From the NCBI GenBank assembly GCA_902702965.1, contig CACRXP010000020.1:1699029-1763028 (forward strand): a DNA stretch of 64,000 nt, given 5' to 3'. Below, in pieces: positions 22,800 to 34,905 of this stretch. The notes under the pieces are model-generated. The model saw nothing but the letters and a program-made list of their open reading frames with translations. It was not told the origin of the DNA and made no database searches. The position numbers and the translations under genes are program-made. Each line of letters starts with the position of its first letter. Positions within the stretch are counted from its first letter, which is position 1. This DNA comes from Spirometra erinaceieuropaei (Eukaryota > Platyhelminthes > Cestoda > Diphyllobothriidea > Diphyllobothriidae).

Positions 22800-25300
22800 A
22801 TGACCACTAACGATCGACGGTTCCGAAGGCGGCAGCTAAATCTTACCCAAAGCCGCATCGGGAACAACAGAAATGGACCATGGCTAAAAGTTGCTCTCCA
22901 GAATACGGTTTGACAAACATGTGCGTTCAACGATGTCCACTTTATCTTCTGCCATTGCACGGCACGTTGGTATATGGGAGGTCATTGTAGCCGGCTGGAG
23001 GCATTTACCCTGATCAGGCGGCATAGTTCGCCTGTACCGGGGTCCGCCTGTCCCTATTGGTTTAAAACCTACTTTGGTAACACGCAGAGGCGGATAATGG
23101 AACCAATGGCATGGGTAATGAACTGATCGCCTCAATCAACGATGGCTAACTCTATCAGTTTATGATTGTGAATTGGGAAGCAATCAGGTGCTCCGAGGGT
23201 CGCGGTTATATTGTCGCAGAAGTCGACTGAGACTCTTCAGTCTGCATGGGCAGGGTCATTGATATTAGGGTTGCTAGTATTATTTGGCGAAGTGGAATCC
23301 CCGGTGAGCGGTTTGAATCAAAGTAGACGACGAGCAGGTAAGACAGGCCCAAGAATGCGACCCTGGGAGACGGCAAAATTTCGGACTCAACATTAACAAG
23401 CTGCACATCGGGAGCTCCATTTAGCGTTCCCCAAGTTTGATCCACAGACGCTATCTGGGCGAACCAGTCAGTATGGATTCTCCTGGTGCCGGCTGATGTA
23501 TGATCGTTCTTAAGTCAGTTAGTTCCAAGTTTGCACACATGAGGTGGAAAACTATATGCTCTGTAACAGGGTTCCGTTTGCGTCTGCTTAGAGTGTAAGT
23601 GAAAAGAGATCAGGTATACTGTCTTTGAAGGTCTCTATTCAGCCATGCATACGTTTAGGGTTAAAAAAACCCATCATCGATTCCATACCCAAGATCAACT
23701 CCTTAGGGGGAATTAACCATTGCAGAGAACATGAGGCCAATCCGGGTTGAGGTGGACTAGCACGTCTGTGAGCTGCTATCAGAGGGACGGGGCTTGATGC
23801 GAAGGATGTGTGCATAAATTCGACTGTAATATGAAGTGCTTGCGCGGCATCTGGCTCACTCCTTATCACCGATACTATCCTATTTTATTTACTGAACTGC
23901 AAGTCCATATTCAGTGTTAAACGGACTGTTTCGATGAGATAGGGTTCACCTGCCGCAGCCAATCAGCAAAGTCGTTGTAGCGCGCTTATACCAAACCTAC
24001 CTGAAGTCATTTTACCTGGTCTGCTTACTTACAAACGGTTAAGACAGGAAGAACGAGAGATTTTCTCCAACATCTAATAATGCGATTGCTGGCTTTGAAA
24101 ACCACCAGCTCGCAGGCGAGCGTTTTCCTCGATATTAGATCAGGATGCGACTTGGAGAGGAGCCTTTTATAATGTGATTATTTACTGTCCACTGTAGCAC
24201 GTATATTAAGCCCGGAGCAGGTGAGTCCATCCGGCTGTGATTAATTCCCCCCTGTGACTTTGCGCAATTGCAGTGAGACTTTAAGCACGTTTTTCTTCCC
24301 AAACATGAAATCGATGCATACCCAGTCCTCCTCAAGGAAGGTCGAACTCAAATAGGAGTAAATAGGATAAATGCAATGACTAATATGATTACAGCCATCG
24401 TTCTGTTATGTCTTTGCATCGGGACGGGTATATACTGTAAGGTCTCGTGTTTTCAGTTCTTGAATTTAGTGTGGTTTACCGCTGTTGGGATGACTACGAT
24501 CAAACATCAAAGCCATCGTTGCCCCCTAGAAGACACCAATAAATCCGCCCTAACGGTCTCCGCACTTATTTATAATGCATGCATAGAAGGAACGCTATGA
24601 CTGCTAGTCGCCTCTTGGTCTTAGTCCTCCTATTTCTTTTTCCGTTATCTTTCTTTTGCTGCGTCTTGAACCAGCTTTCTCTCCAAATAAAACAACCCCC
24701 ACTTTGTGAACCGCTTGCAACGTTGAACAGTTAAAACACAATGACACTTGACGAGCAACAGAAGTAGCTGCGTTTTGTTCGGTCTTCTGGTTTGCTCAAA
24801 GCAAACATACAGCGTCCAGGGGATACTAAAATAGGCCTGGAAGTTTTATTTTTTTCCCCTGAGACGCTATTCACGCGACTGGTCAGCTGGTCCTAATCTG
24901 CCTTTTCACAGCGGCTCCTCCGAACGAAGTTTAACCAGTCGGCTGTTGAAAAAGGCAGTTTAATGCCTAAGTGGATGGTGCACTCGGAGGAAATCAGCCC
25001 AGAAAAAAAATAAGTGCAAATTAAATTCTCTAATGCCTGTAGACTTGAAACAATCATGTCAGCCCGAGTTGCGAAAATTCCCATTGTAAAATCCAAAAGG
25101 CAATTTGGCGAGCATACGTCTGCTTTCGATAAATTCTCTTCAGGCCTGTACATTTATATGGCCATTGAAGTAATGAATTAAAAGATACGGGCGAGTAGAT
25201 AATTAAGCTGTAGCTCGAATTTGGAGAGGGGAGGGGAGGGGGAGAGTGAAACACCACAATTCCATTCAGCGCCCGGGAGAAGGTGGGTCCCGGCGAAGGT
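22800..25300. other. Unrecognised intronic sequence
   Basis: No exon, repeat or RNA gene recognised. A purine-rich patch (GGGGAGGGGAGGGGGAG) lies near 25223, at the 3' side of the following PLE. Confidence 0.5.
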
Positions 25301-25335
25301 AATTACGTGCGGGTGGTTGGCTTGGTGGCTTTGAA

Positions 25336-26860
25336 TCATGGTAACTGTGGGACCTGTACAAAGTTCTTCTGTGCGCATAGGACCGGTCGGCGTAGCCTGA
25401 TTGCAGCCGCCTCTGCCGTAGCCAACAAGCGCTGCCCAAGCAGTTTTGGATAGCTTGATGGGACCTTGTAAATCACTCTGAAGGCCTCTCTGGCGTCTAC
25501 ACGGTGGTCTGTGTCTACCATGTGCGCGAGGATCGAGCTGTTGATATTCTTTATTTGTCCCTTTCCTAACCATGCTGGGAGAAGTTCTTTCATTCTTTTG
25601 GATAACCGCCGGCTCGTGCGACCAATATGTTCCGCCCCAAAGGAACAGGTGAAGAAGTAAATACACATAGAGGTGGTCCGAGTTAATAGTTAGTCCTTGC
25701 CCTCTCCGCATAGGATGGGACTGGTGGAGAACAGTACACGCGTGTCAGCTGCTGGAAAGGTCTGTGAGACAGCTTGAGTAAGGCGTCTTCTTAAGAGCTC
25801 ACTTTGTGCATCCCCTTGGAATGGGACCCTGATAAAAGGCCTTTTCTTTCTTGCCGTCAGTATCGGGGGCTTTTGCGGTCTTTCGGCCATGTTCTTAGCA
25901 AAGAATCGATCAGGATACCCGTTTTGGCGAAAGAGGCTTTCGATGATTTTCAGCTCTTTCTCAACGCTATCAGCTGAGCAGATTCCTCCTACTCTTTCTG
26001 TCAAACACCGGACTAAATTACGTTTAACGTTTAGCGATACGAAACTCCCAAAATAGGTGTATTGTCCGGACCACGTTTTCTTGCGATAGACGCTGCGTCG
26101 AATGCTGCCGTCAGGTCTTCTACTCAGAAGCACATCCAGAAAGGGAAGTGAACCGGACTGTTCTTCTTCCAGAGTGAACTGTATTGATGGGTGCGCCGGA
26201 TTTATGTCATCCAGCAGAATTGAGATGTCACTTAGTTTCAGTGCAATCGCGAATATATTACCCACGTACCGCCCATAGTATCTTAAACCGTTGATCTGCT
26301 GACGTAGCTGGAAAGCTTCTAACTTTCCCATGAATATATTCGCCAAAAGCGAGCCAAGGCGTGAGCCCATTGCTACGCCGTCCATCTGCCTATATAGATT
26401 GTTGTCGAATAGGAACTGCACGTTCAAGGTACACCTCAATAACAATTCCTTGAGGTCATTCACTGGCATTCCTATATCATTTTGATTGTCGGTAATAAAC
26501 TCACAAAGGTAGTTGACCGTTTCCGTTACCGGTAGGTTCGTAAAAAGGGACGAGACATCTAATGAAAACATGACCATTTCGTTCAGATAGAAGTCTTTCC
26601 CGCCGTTAATGAATTCAAAAGTATCTCGACAGCTATGTGACGCTAGTTGATACTGCAGAAGCTTAAGTTTTTCCGCCAGCCATTTCGCTATTGCATGGTA
26701 CGGCGAGTTCCTCATATCAAGGATTGGACGAACCGGTACGCCATCTTTGTGGATTTTCGGCAAACCATATAATCGAGGTACATGCGTACCGACGGGTCGG
26801 AGGCGCTCTACGTCGTGTTCGCTTATGCAGCCATCAGCCTGAGTGACGCGCCCACATGCA
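25336..26860 (-). pseudogene. Penelope-like element, family 2 (nearly open frame, RT plus GIY-YIG)
   Basis: A minus-strand frame is open from about 26860 to 25336 with a single stop (TAA at 25690-25692). In order: YGLPKIHKDGVPVRPILD (RT motif 1), FSLDVSSLFTNLPV (motif A), GVAMGSRLGSLLANIFMG (motif B; the usual proline has become R in GSP), GRYVGNIFAI where the catalytic YVDD is YVGN, then IQFTLEEE and SLPFLDVLLSRR. After the stop come CIYFFTCSFGAEHIGRTSRR and LSKRMKELLPAWLGKG, the GIY-YIG core, and its tail SSILAHMVDTDHRVDAREAF. Loss of both motif-C aspartates means this copy is catalytically dead although the frame is well kept. It lies in the first large tetraspanin intron, same strand. Confidence 0.92.
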
Positions 26861-27960
26861 ACATAGACAACAACAAGAATTCCCGTGGATGGAATGAGTG
26901 CAGTGATGAAAATGCGAAAGCTACACGAGATTAGGCGGTGGATAAAAGGGACAATTTTATCAAAACCCTACGGGCAAATGGAGACTCTCCTCCTCTCCCT
27001 CCCCTCCCCTTCCTCCAGCAGTACGGCATTGGGTCCTGCTACCCCTCGCAATTTATGGGTTCGGTGAAAAGGGTGGTTGTAGCAGCGTTGGGAACGATTA
27101 AGTTGCAGCTGCTCAAGGCCTCATAGTAGTATACACAATAAAGTCCTTAATGAAGTCTGTCCTATGAAGTCTTCCTATAACGCCCACATTGAACCTGAAT
27201 CAAACTTTCAGGCAAATGGCTGGCAGGAAACTATACGTTACACGCACGACCATCTTTTGAATAGAGTTGGGACAAGTAAACCCCGAATACTAAAGACGAA
27301 TTTAACTCAGGTTGCATTTGCCGTTTAGTGAACCAAAGTCAATACGATGAAGAGTCAGGTCTCAGTACCACTTGGTGGATCTTCAGTGTAAGGACTGTGA
27401 TCCAAGGCGGCAGCAACTTGCCTAGTCACTCACAGTAAAAAGTGATAAAAGTGGCCTTCGTAAATGTGGCTGTCCATTGGCTCCTTTATGACCACGCTTT
27501 CATCAAACCCCGAGGTCTCGGAATTTTCATCAAATCAGGTGGTCGCGTAAGGACACTACACAAGATGTTTTTTCCATAACCGCTAAGTGAAGGTGGACGA
27601 GTGACGGAAGTAGACACCGATGGGAATGGTCAAGGACCTACAGTGACTATTTTTGTGTCGCGACTCAAGCATAACTCAGTCACGTGCCTGAGATATACGG
27701 AAATTTGGAATGGTGACGACGTTTAAATCCGTATCAGTGGCTTACAGTTCCAAGTCTGCTCTGTTACGGTAGACCAAACATATCTGTGACTTCGTTCAGC
27801 CTCGAGGTTAAGACCTCAGTCAAGGTCGAGTGGGGAGGAGGGGGACGTGGTTGGTATTTCGTCCACAGCCAGCGATGAAAACCACGGTTGTCCAGCTTGA
27901 AAAGCATGCTACTCGCTTAGAGTAAAATGGGCTTGCGCTAACTATACCAAATACAACTTC
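26861..27960. other. No recognisable gene
   Basis: Possible 5' flank of the PLE (C/T-rich patch near 26990) followed by unrecognised sequence. Confidence 0.5.
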
Positions 27961-27963
27961 ATA

Positions 27964-28440
27964 TTATTACTGACAAAGACAAGGGTGACTGGAATAGCCA
28001 TTTCCGTCTTTTTAGCCGTCGTCAGCCAGTCATACCCAACCGCGAATTGTGAAACACCCGAGGCTCGAACTCGCGACCTGTTAGTTAGAAATCCAACGCG
28101 TCTATCAACGGGACCACGGGCCCGTTGCTCTGTCGGTTTTCGATCGGGAACATACAATGCTACGCGGCGCTCACCGACCGTTGTGTCTTACGGGCTCTCT
28201 CTCGAGCCTAACCAGCAGCCGCACAGTGGTGCATGATCTAGGCGAATGCTTATAGGCCAGAAATGGCCATTCCAGTCTCCCTTGTCTTTGTCGGTAATCG
28301 CATTCAGCCTATATCATGCGCCGCAGTGCAACTGCTGGTTGTGCTCGAGATAGAGAGCCCGTAAGGCACACCGGAATGAGTGAGTTCCGTAAGAACTATC
28401 TGTGAACGCTCAGGACCATTGTACAGCTTCATGTCAAAAC
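27964..28440. mobile_element. SINE-1 inverted pair
   Basis: A minus-strand unit (27964-28246: head with CGAGGCTCGAACTCGCGACC, body with TCTCTCTCGAGCCTAACC) directly faces a plus-strand unit (28255-28440: TCATGCGCCGCAGTGC, GGAATGAGTGAGTTCCGTAA). The body segments are arms of about 140 bases separated by about 50. Confidence 0.75.
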
Positions 28441-29685
28441 GACAGCAAGAGGATCTCATCGCACTGGCTGACCAGATTTTACAGTTTGTGTACGCCTGCC
28501 ATACACGGCATCATCGCCAGCTGAACGTGTGAATATCACGGGAGTAAGAGGTACCAGGCTGGATTAGGAACAAAGTATTCCGTCTGAATATAACTCTGAA
28601 AGTCACAACCGTTAGCGAGTACTGATTGCTGAAAATGCGTTCAATGTCTAAATAATGAGAAGTGAAGCGTCGCATCCGAGTTAGTTGGACATCATCTCCT
28701 CCCTCCTTTCACTAATATCAATGATCACGTTTCAGACATGACGAGTGAGAGTAAGATTAGGTGAAGTGACGAACGTGAGCTGAAGTCTTGCGGAAGCTAC
28801 ATATGGACTGGAATCACACATTCGTAAGAGGTGCAATTTAAGGCAATATGAGAAGTAGTTATTTCTGTTTTATGACCATTCTGACTGTGCAGCGAGTTAC
28901 CGTCACCGTCTGAAATTACGACTTGTAGAGATGCATCGTGACGAATTGAAACGCGCCGTGCCTTTTCTAATACATGTGCTAGTTTGTCATAATTAAGGAT
29001 GCCCATGGATGAGGCGTACTCTGCCTTCCCTCTCCTATTCGGTAAACAAGTGCTGAGTCCTTGCCTGGTGCGAGCCTTCGTCCAACCGGTGTCACGGAAA
29101 TTCTCGAAAACATTTCGGTAATTACGCGCATTCATTGCAGTCCGAATTGCACTTGCCATAATCTCGTGTGCACCCGCTTCCAGCTAAGAAGGACAGTCAT
29201 GCAACCCACTCGGGGCGTGGGAGAGGGTGCAATCAGCCGCCTAGACGGTCGGCATCATGAAGAAAATGGCCATTTACCTTTGCCAACGCCAGATGTGCCT
29301 GCCACCTGCCGTCTTTTTTCACTAACAAAATGCACTACGCGAATTTCAACCAAATCCGAGAACACCTGTTTGCAGACCAAGTTCTGACCAGGATCGTCGT
29401 GAAGTAAGTTCATACCACAGGATGAAATCTGATCTCAAAGCTGGGTGAAATAATCCCGTTTTGGCTTCGGGAGGAGGCTCGAATATTTCCGAACTATCAG
29501 AAAGCGGAAGAAAATAATTAATGACCCAGAACGGCGTTGCTGGAGACCGGGAAGTTGAAATGACCTTTTGCGATGTGTTGACTATCACCAGCAAGTCAGA
29601 CCCAAATTCCAGATTGATAAACAACACGACAGCCCCGACGGCAAAAAGTGAACAGCTCTCGGCCGAACTGTATTAGTCGTGAATG
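28441..29685. other. No recognisable gene
   Basis: Only short frames without motifs. Confidence 0.5.
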
Positions 29686-29689
29686 GGAC

Positions 29690-30130
29690 TAAGGTGCCAC
29701 ACAACAGTTCGACAGTCGCTGTCGACTACATCTACTGAAAGGTGAAATAGACACGGTGACTCGAGCGTGAATAAGCTTATAGTGATGGTGGACCTGCGAA
29801 GCGCCTACCTCACTCTCGCTTTCCCACTCCCCAATTGGACTCGGTTTCAAGACAGAACGAAGAAGACGGGGAGGGCGCAGGTGGGTGGCGTGGCAGAGCC
29901 CGCAGCTTGGCGTTCCGCTCCATACCCTCTGGTCCGCACAGCAAATGGCCAGGTTTTTCACCACCACCAACAACAACAGTAGCAGCAACAACACCCCAAC
30001 AGGGGTCAGAAGAACGAAGATGATGACTGGGCAGTCATGCTCATCACCTTTATACGCAGCGGGAGCGCAAGTGCATGTACCATCAAGAAACCAGGTGTCA
30101 GGGAACTTCCATGGCAGGGCAACTGACGCA
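29690..30130 (+). repeat. Repeat A, copy 3
   Basis: Near full length: CACGGTGACTCGAGCGTGAA, GACTCGGTTTCAAGACAGAA, CAACACCCCAACAGGGGTCA, CCAGGTGTCAGGGAACT. It includes a local CAN-repeat expansion (ACAACAACAGTAGCAGCAAC). Confidence 0.8.
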
Positions 30131-30718
30131 CAGAGAACATTCACGGGCACCAAACCTTCAACTACTAGGTAATTTTAAGATAAGTCCAATGCCCACTAAT
30201 GAGAAAAGAGATCTGCGGATGTATGGCTTTATTCCTGGCGCCATTTCTACTCCGATAAGAACGATTGGGTTGCATAAGTGGCGAGTAGGCTTGCATGAGT
30301 ATTTTAAATGCTCCAGCATTACAAACAAGGAATACCTAAAGAAAAAGACAATTTAGACTCGGGTCTTTCATTGGTTTTCTTGGATTAACAACAGGACCTG
30401 GCAGCCGGTTTTGTCCTCAAATCCTTGATTAAATTTCTTAAAACTGAGGTCTGACTAACTTACACCCACAGCCTCATCCCTCAGCATAGTTCCACAGACC
30501 ACCCATAACATGCCGGCCTTCCTGAGAATGTCAGTACCATATAAAGTCATCGATATGATTGGGATTAAGAAGAACGACGTATAAGACTGGCGAATAGTTA
30601 TGTTCTGACACTGCTAAACTGCAGAACCAGTGTTTGGGCATTTACCGCAGTGGACAGTCTAATATACCACAAAGCCGTCGGTTAGCACCAGAGTAAACTT
30701 GCACCAAGAAGAATTGGA

Positions 30719-31060
30719 GGCACCGAGTTTTCACAATTGAGTCAAAATGAATTATTTGAAATCTGCTATAACACCTATCACCTACATGCGCCTTGTACTA
30801 ATCTGGTAGATTCTAGACGTATTACTTAGGAAAGCCTGCTTGGGCAGTCAGCTTACTGTATCCGATTTGGTGGATCCAGACGTTTCAGTAAGCTGGGCAG
30901 GTAAGCTTGACCCAAATGCAATTAAACTGGCATCGCCCGGTGGGGCCTCGTAGCTCAGGCGGGTAGAACGTTGGCTGTACTAAAGCCTTCCCCTTGCTGT
31001 CCTGGGTTCGAATCCCACCGACGCACCGAGGTTTTGACAGTTAGGTCAAAGTGAAGGCTT
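30719..31060 (+). mobile_element. SINE-2 copy
   Basis: Body (GAGTTTTCACAATTGAGTC, ATCTGGTAGATTCTAGACG, CCGATTTGGTGGATCCAGAC) leads to a tRNA-like head at about 30945-31030 (GGCCTCGTAGCTCAGG, GTAGAACGTTGGCTGTACTA, GGGTTCGAATCCCACC). The GGCT-GTACTAA-AGCC arm is a plausible anticodon stem-loop, but the variable region is long and irregular, so it is a SINE head. Confidence 0.75.
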
Positions 31061-32165
31061 AGATAATTAATATTCCTGATTTTCCGCCTTCTCATGCACT
31101 GCATTTTAGCTCTTGTCGTTGCTTCAGAGAACTGTTTCAGAGGGTGTGTGGGAGTAGTCATAAGCCAAACTAGCGGAGACCGAACGTATGGTTGTTAGCC
31201 GGACGACGGTGGTCGAACACGTCCACGTGAATGCCTGGGTCCTGACAGCTACTCGTGTGAACAACCGCACGCACGCACGCGTACACGTACAAACCGCCGC
31301 AGAGAGACATACAAGCAACGGAACAAAGTCCACACCCCCACTAATAACGCCTGGCAGGCCGAGCAAGTGACGGCCTCCCCGAGGCCAGTCACGTGACGGG
31401 GGTTTGTGCCGCCACCCGAACAGCAAGGCACTGTGACGAGGTAGTAGGACAGGGGAGGGCGTTGTTATTCGACAGAGTACTTCAAGCGTCCTGTGCCATA
31501 GGCATTTACAGCCTCCGGACGCGACTCCGATGGCAAAAGGCAACGAGGGACGCGGGGTAAATATAGAATAAACGCGGCCACACCTCGAGCAAACAAGTTT
31601 GCAGGCTGAAGGGCACGAGAAGGGCCCTACGCAGTTACGAATATTCGTCGAAGATAAGTAAGCGCTAGTGCTGCGGATGCGATTCATATTCTTCTTCTTT
31701 TTTGGTTGTGGCTAACTGATCGGAATTTACATCAAGCATCAGAACGTATGAGACAATAACTGAGTGTCTTAAATGTGCTTTTAGAGGGAAACAACTACTT
31801 AAGTGAGGTCTTGTGAACTTTAAAGCCCATTATTTTATCACTGCATGCTGCTTTTCATATCCAGCGACATCCAAATCGCATGACTTTGGCCTCTATCACA
31901 AAAGAAGCCGTTTGAGTTGCATGGAATGTTTACGTTTATTTATGCAAAAGAAAACAAGGTAGAACTAACCAGAGATGAATATGGAGGGATGCACTTGATG
32001 CGCGATTCTGTGCAAATAATTACCTCGTCGCTAAATGTGGGACTTCAGGTAGGGATGTGCTGCGGATTAAAGGGAGTCTATAGTATGGACTCCAAACAAC
32101 ACTTACTCAAATATCGTCTTTTTGGCTGTCTTATGAGACCTATCAAGATTGCAATAGGTCAATAA
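31061..32165. other. GC-richer stretch with an unidentified frame
   Basis: A 187-codon minus-strand frame (31124-31687) is unusually long but shows no domain, signal peptide or splice logic I recognise. Its codons follow a CG-rich patch (CACGCACGCACGCGTACACG near 31270). Probably chance. The rest is blank. Confidence 0.35.
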
Positions 32166-32174
32166 ATTCACCCT

Positions 32175-32600
32175 TATGAGGGCTGCATATCTCGGGGTTG
32201 GGTATGACTGGCTGACGACGGTTAATAAGCCAGAAATGGCCATTCCAGTCTCCCTTGTCTTTGTCCGTAATATCATTCTGCCAATATCATGCGCCGCTGT
32301 GTGGCTGCTGGTTGGGCTTGAGAGAGAGAGTCCATAAGGCACAACAGAACGAGTGAAGTTCCGTACCATGGTCGGTGAGCACCCCCTATGCCATTGTATA
32401 TCTGCAATCGCAACCGCCAAGACAGTGAGCCCGTGGGTCAGTGGCTAGAGGCGTTAGACGTCTACCTAACAGGTTGCGAGTTCGAGCTCCAGGTGTTCGA
32501 CACTTCGGGGCTGGGTATGACTGGCTAACGACGGTTAATAAGTCAGAAATGGCCATTACTGTCTATCTTGTCTTTGTCGTTAATAACATGCTGCATATAT
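32175..32600 (+). mobile_element. SINE-1 tandem (one and a half units)
   Basis: A partial body (GGGGTTGGGTATGACTGGCT) runs directly into a second body (TCATGCGCCGCTGTGTGGCT), a head at about 32428-32505 (TGAGCCCGTGGGTCAGTGG, GGTTGCGAGTTCGAGC) and another body part. This is head-to-tail order. Confidence 0.75.
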
Positions 32601-32651
32601 ATGTATATATAGAATAGCTGATATAATATGTATTCAAGGATGATATACAGA

Positions 32652-33642
32652 GAGTGACCTACCTCATGAAATGTTGAATGAAATTCTGAAACGCGTTTTC
32701 GATTAGGAAGGATTACTTAGGCGCGGTTGTAATAATAACTATCTTGCGACATAATCGTATAGTATTTCGGACTCGGCAGGATGTCGGCTTTTAAACACAC
32801 TGCTTTTTAATCTCTTGTAAAGAACGTACTCGGTAAAAAATGACTACTTAAGTAGCATGCATTTTTCTCATTGATTTTCGGTGGCCTTGCAGATTCAAAT
32901 ATATCTTATAGAAACCATAAACAAAAATGCGCTTTCTTTCAGACAGTTAATAGAGAATTACGTCTTCTTTATGTTTTTTATTCAAGATAGGAGTATAATT
33001 AGGTGGTAAAAAAGTTTCTAATTATGGGAATTTTTTAGACCGCGCAATATCCATTCACATAGCATCGTGCCTGGCCGTTTATGACAGCTCCTCGTGAAAT
33101 GTACAACATAGTCCGGATCCGTTGCAAAATTTTATAAACTCTATATGGTATCTTCCTAAACGCATAGAGAAATATGTGATTTTCCTAACGTAGAAAGCAT
33201 GCACCTTGTAAACTGAAATCGCTAAACACTAATGCAATGGCAGATCTGGCTCATAGATATTCGGGAATTGGACAATTTTTTAAAACCCAATTAAACTCCT
33301 TGCTTGAATAAAAAATATAAAAAGACGTAATTCTCTATTAATTGTCTGAAAGAAAGCGCATTTTTGTTTATGGTTTCTATAAGATATATTTGAATCTGCA
33401 AGGCCACCGAAAATCAATGAGAAAAATGCATGCTACTTAAGTAGTCATTTTTTACCGAGTACGTTCTTTACAAGAGATTAAGAAGCAGTGTGTTTAAAAG
33501 CCGACATCCTGCCAAATCCGAAATACTATACGATTATGCCGCAAGATAGTTATTATTACAACCGCGCCTAAGTAATCCTTCCTAATCAAAAACACGTTTC
33601 AGAATTTCAGTCAACATTTCATTAGATAGGTCACTCACTTAG
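32652..33642 (+). mobile_element. Foldback element copy 2
   Basis: The left end (GAGTGACCTACCTCATGAAA, near 32652) and right end (TTTCATTAGATAGGTCACTC) are inverted. The arms continue inward for about 380 bases, e.g. CGCGTTTTCGATTAGGAAGG against CCTTCCTAATCAAAAACACG. The single-copy centre (about 33045-33280) matches copies 3 and 4 directly and copy 1 reversed. It sits about 120 bases before the tetraspanin exon's donor side. Confidence 0.9.
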
Positions 33643-33765
33643 CGAGCAGTGGTACATGCGGATAATTGGCATGTACATCCCAATCTCTCTTGTCCCTGGC
33701 TGTATTACTTATTGGCATATATCTCCGGCAATAATAGGTAAGGTAGGTGAACGTGATCAACTTAC

Positions 33766-33858
33766 GCCGAGAAGTGTGTTGACGAAGATGATGACAAATT
33801 TTAGAATCTCCTTGCAGGGGCAGCACATCCTGTCCAGATGGTTTTGGAAATCGAAGTC
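33766..33858 (-). CDS. Tetraspanin, first coding exon (N-terminus and start of TM1)
   Basis: Acceptor TTTATTTATTTCCAG and donor GGC|GTAAGT bound 93 bases in phase 0. The exon reads DFDFQNHLDR, then MCCPCKEILKFVIIFVNTLLG. A short cysteine-rich N-terminus, a lysine and then a helix with F-x-x-N-x-x-x-x-x-G is the standard start of tetraspanins, four-helix membrane scaffold proteins of plasma membrane and exosomes. I take the Met codon at 33826-33828 as the start because the family usually has 5-10 residues before TM1. The AG just 5' then either joins an upstream untranslated exon or is a spliced-leader trans-splice site, common in flatworms; the sequence does not decide. Confidence 0.75.
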
Positions 33859-33859
33859 C

Positions 33860-34820
33860 TGGAAATAAATAAACCTTTGATCGAACAATGAACGTGCACA
33901 AGCGAGTAAAGCGCAATCCCTTTTCCACAATTTCTCGCCAGGACTAGTGACTGCGGGAAAAAATCATCTAGACTTTGGGTGTTAAGATATAGGCCAAGAA
34001 AAACGATGACATTCACGTGTATGGAAACGACAACCTACTGTTCGACGAATATTCTTAGAGTGCACACCTAGAAAGCCTAACAGCTTGGTAGGTGTCCATA
34101 AATACGCAACTAGACGTGTGAATGCGCAGGCATGTTTAGCAAGTTCACTATTACATATGACATTGGAAACACTTAAGGATATAATCTAGTGAATAGTATG
34201 CGCGCTTACTAGGGGATACACTATGTTATATTACTTCCAAGAGGCAAATTCTACACTCAAATGAGATCTCTTTTATATTTATTTTCGGTGTGAAATAAAC
34301 GCGATTCTGAGTTGTTGGGTGCCATAGTCGATTATCAGAGCAGAGCCATTGACAGGCAATTGACCGGTAACACATGAGAGCAAGCTCTTCACCTTGATGG
34401 ACAGGGTTAGCTCGTAGGAGACTAGTGACAACAATCCCCACCCTACTTATTTCTGAAAGACAGGCAAGCAACAGCAGTTGAAATGCTTGAGTCTCTACCC
34501 TCTCCTGACGCGTTGCAATCTGTGAAAAGCACGGCGCTTGACTTTTGCTGCCGCGTATATATGTCCCTCATGTATATTGAAGTGCGCCTAATGATTTCTT
34601 TCCAAACGTTTCGGAAAGATTGGAGGAAGAACTCCGTTTTTCGGGGTGCTGCGCTAGTTCCCATGGAGATGACGATTGGTATTACGATTAGTGTTATGAC
34701 TGGGGTTAGAATACGGGAATTTTGCGCAAAACAAGTTTTTTTGGGAGCAGGGACTCCAATTCTTATGCTTCACCAGCCCTTTTTCGTGTTTTAGCACGTT
34801 CTTATTGTTAATATGGATGT
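33860..34820. other. Region 5' of the tetraspanin exon; no feature
   Basis: No clear promoter or exon recognised. Confidence 0.4.
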
Positions 34821-34825
34821 GTTGA

Positions 34826-34905
34826 AGAAGGAGACACGATTGCCGGGACAAGAGCTTTATTAGCCTGATGTTTCGGATTCCTACTCGAATCCATCATCAG
34901 TATGG
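34826..34905 (-). ncRNA. Hammerhead-like PLE terminal motif
   Basis: The minus strand reads CTGATGATGGATTCGAGTAG, then GAATCCGAAACATCAGG, then CTAATAAAGCTCTTG. GGATTC/GAATCC is a perfect 6-bp stem II candidate, and GAAAC follows. An isolated terminus: no PLE frame lies beside it. Confidence 0.5.

Noticed and set aside
30457..30577. Minus-strand segment with AG acceptor and GGT|GTAAGT donor reading GMLWVVCGTMLRDEAVG, at first taken as the second half of tetraspanin TM1
   Set aside because: The exon at 20939-21083 already completes TM1 in phase with 33766-33858. Adding this one would give an extra helix. It might be a cassette exon but I have no support.
31124..31687. 187-codon minus-strand frame as a gene
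   Set aside because: No domain, no splice or start context, and a GC-rich patch that favours long chance frames.
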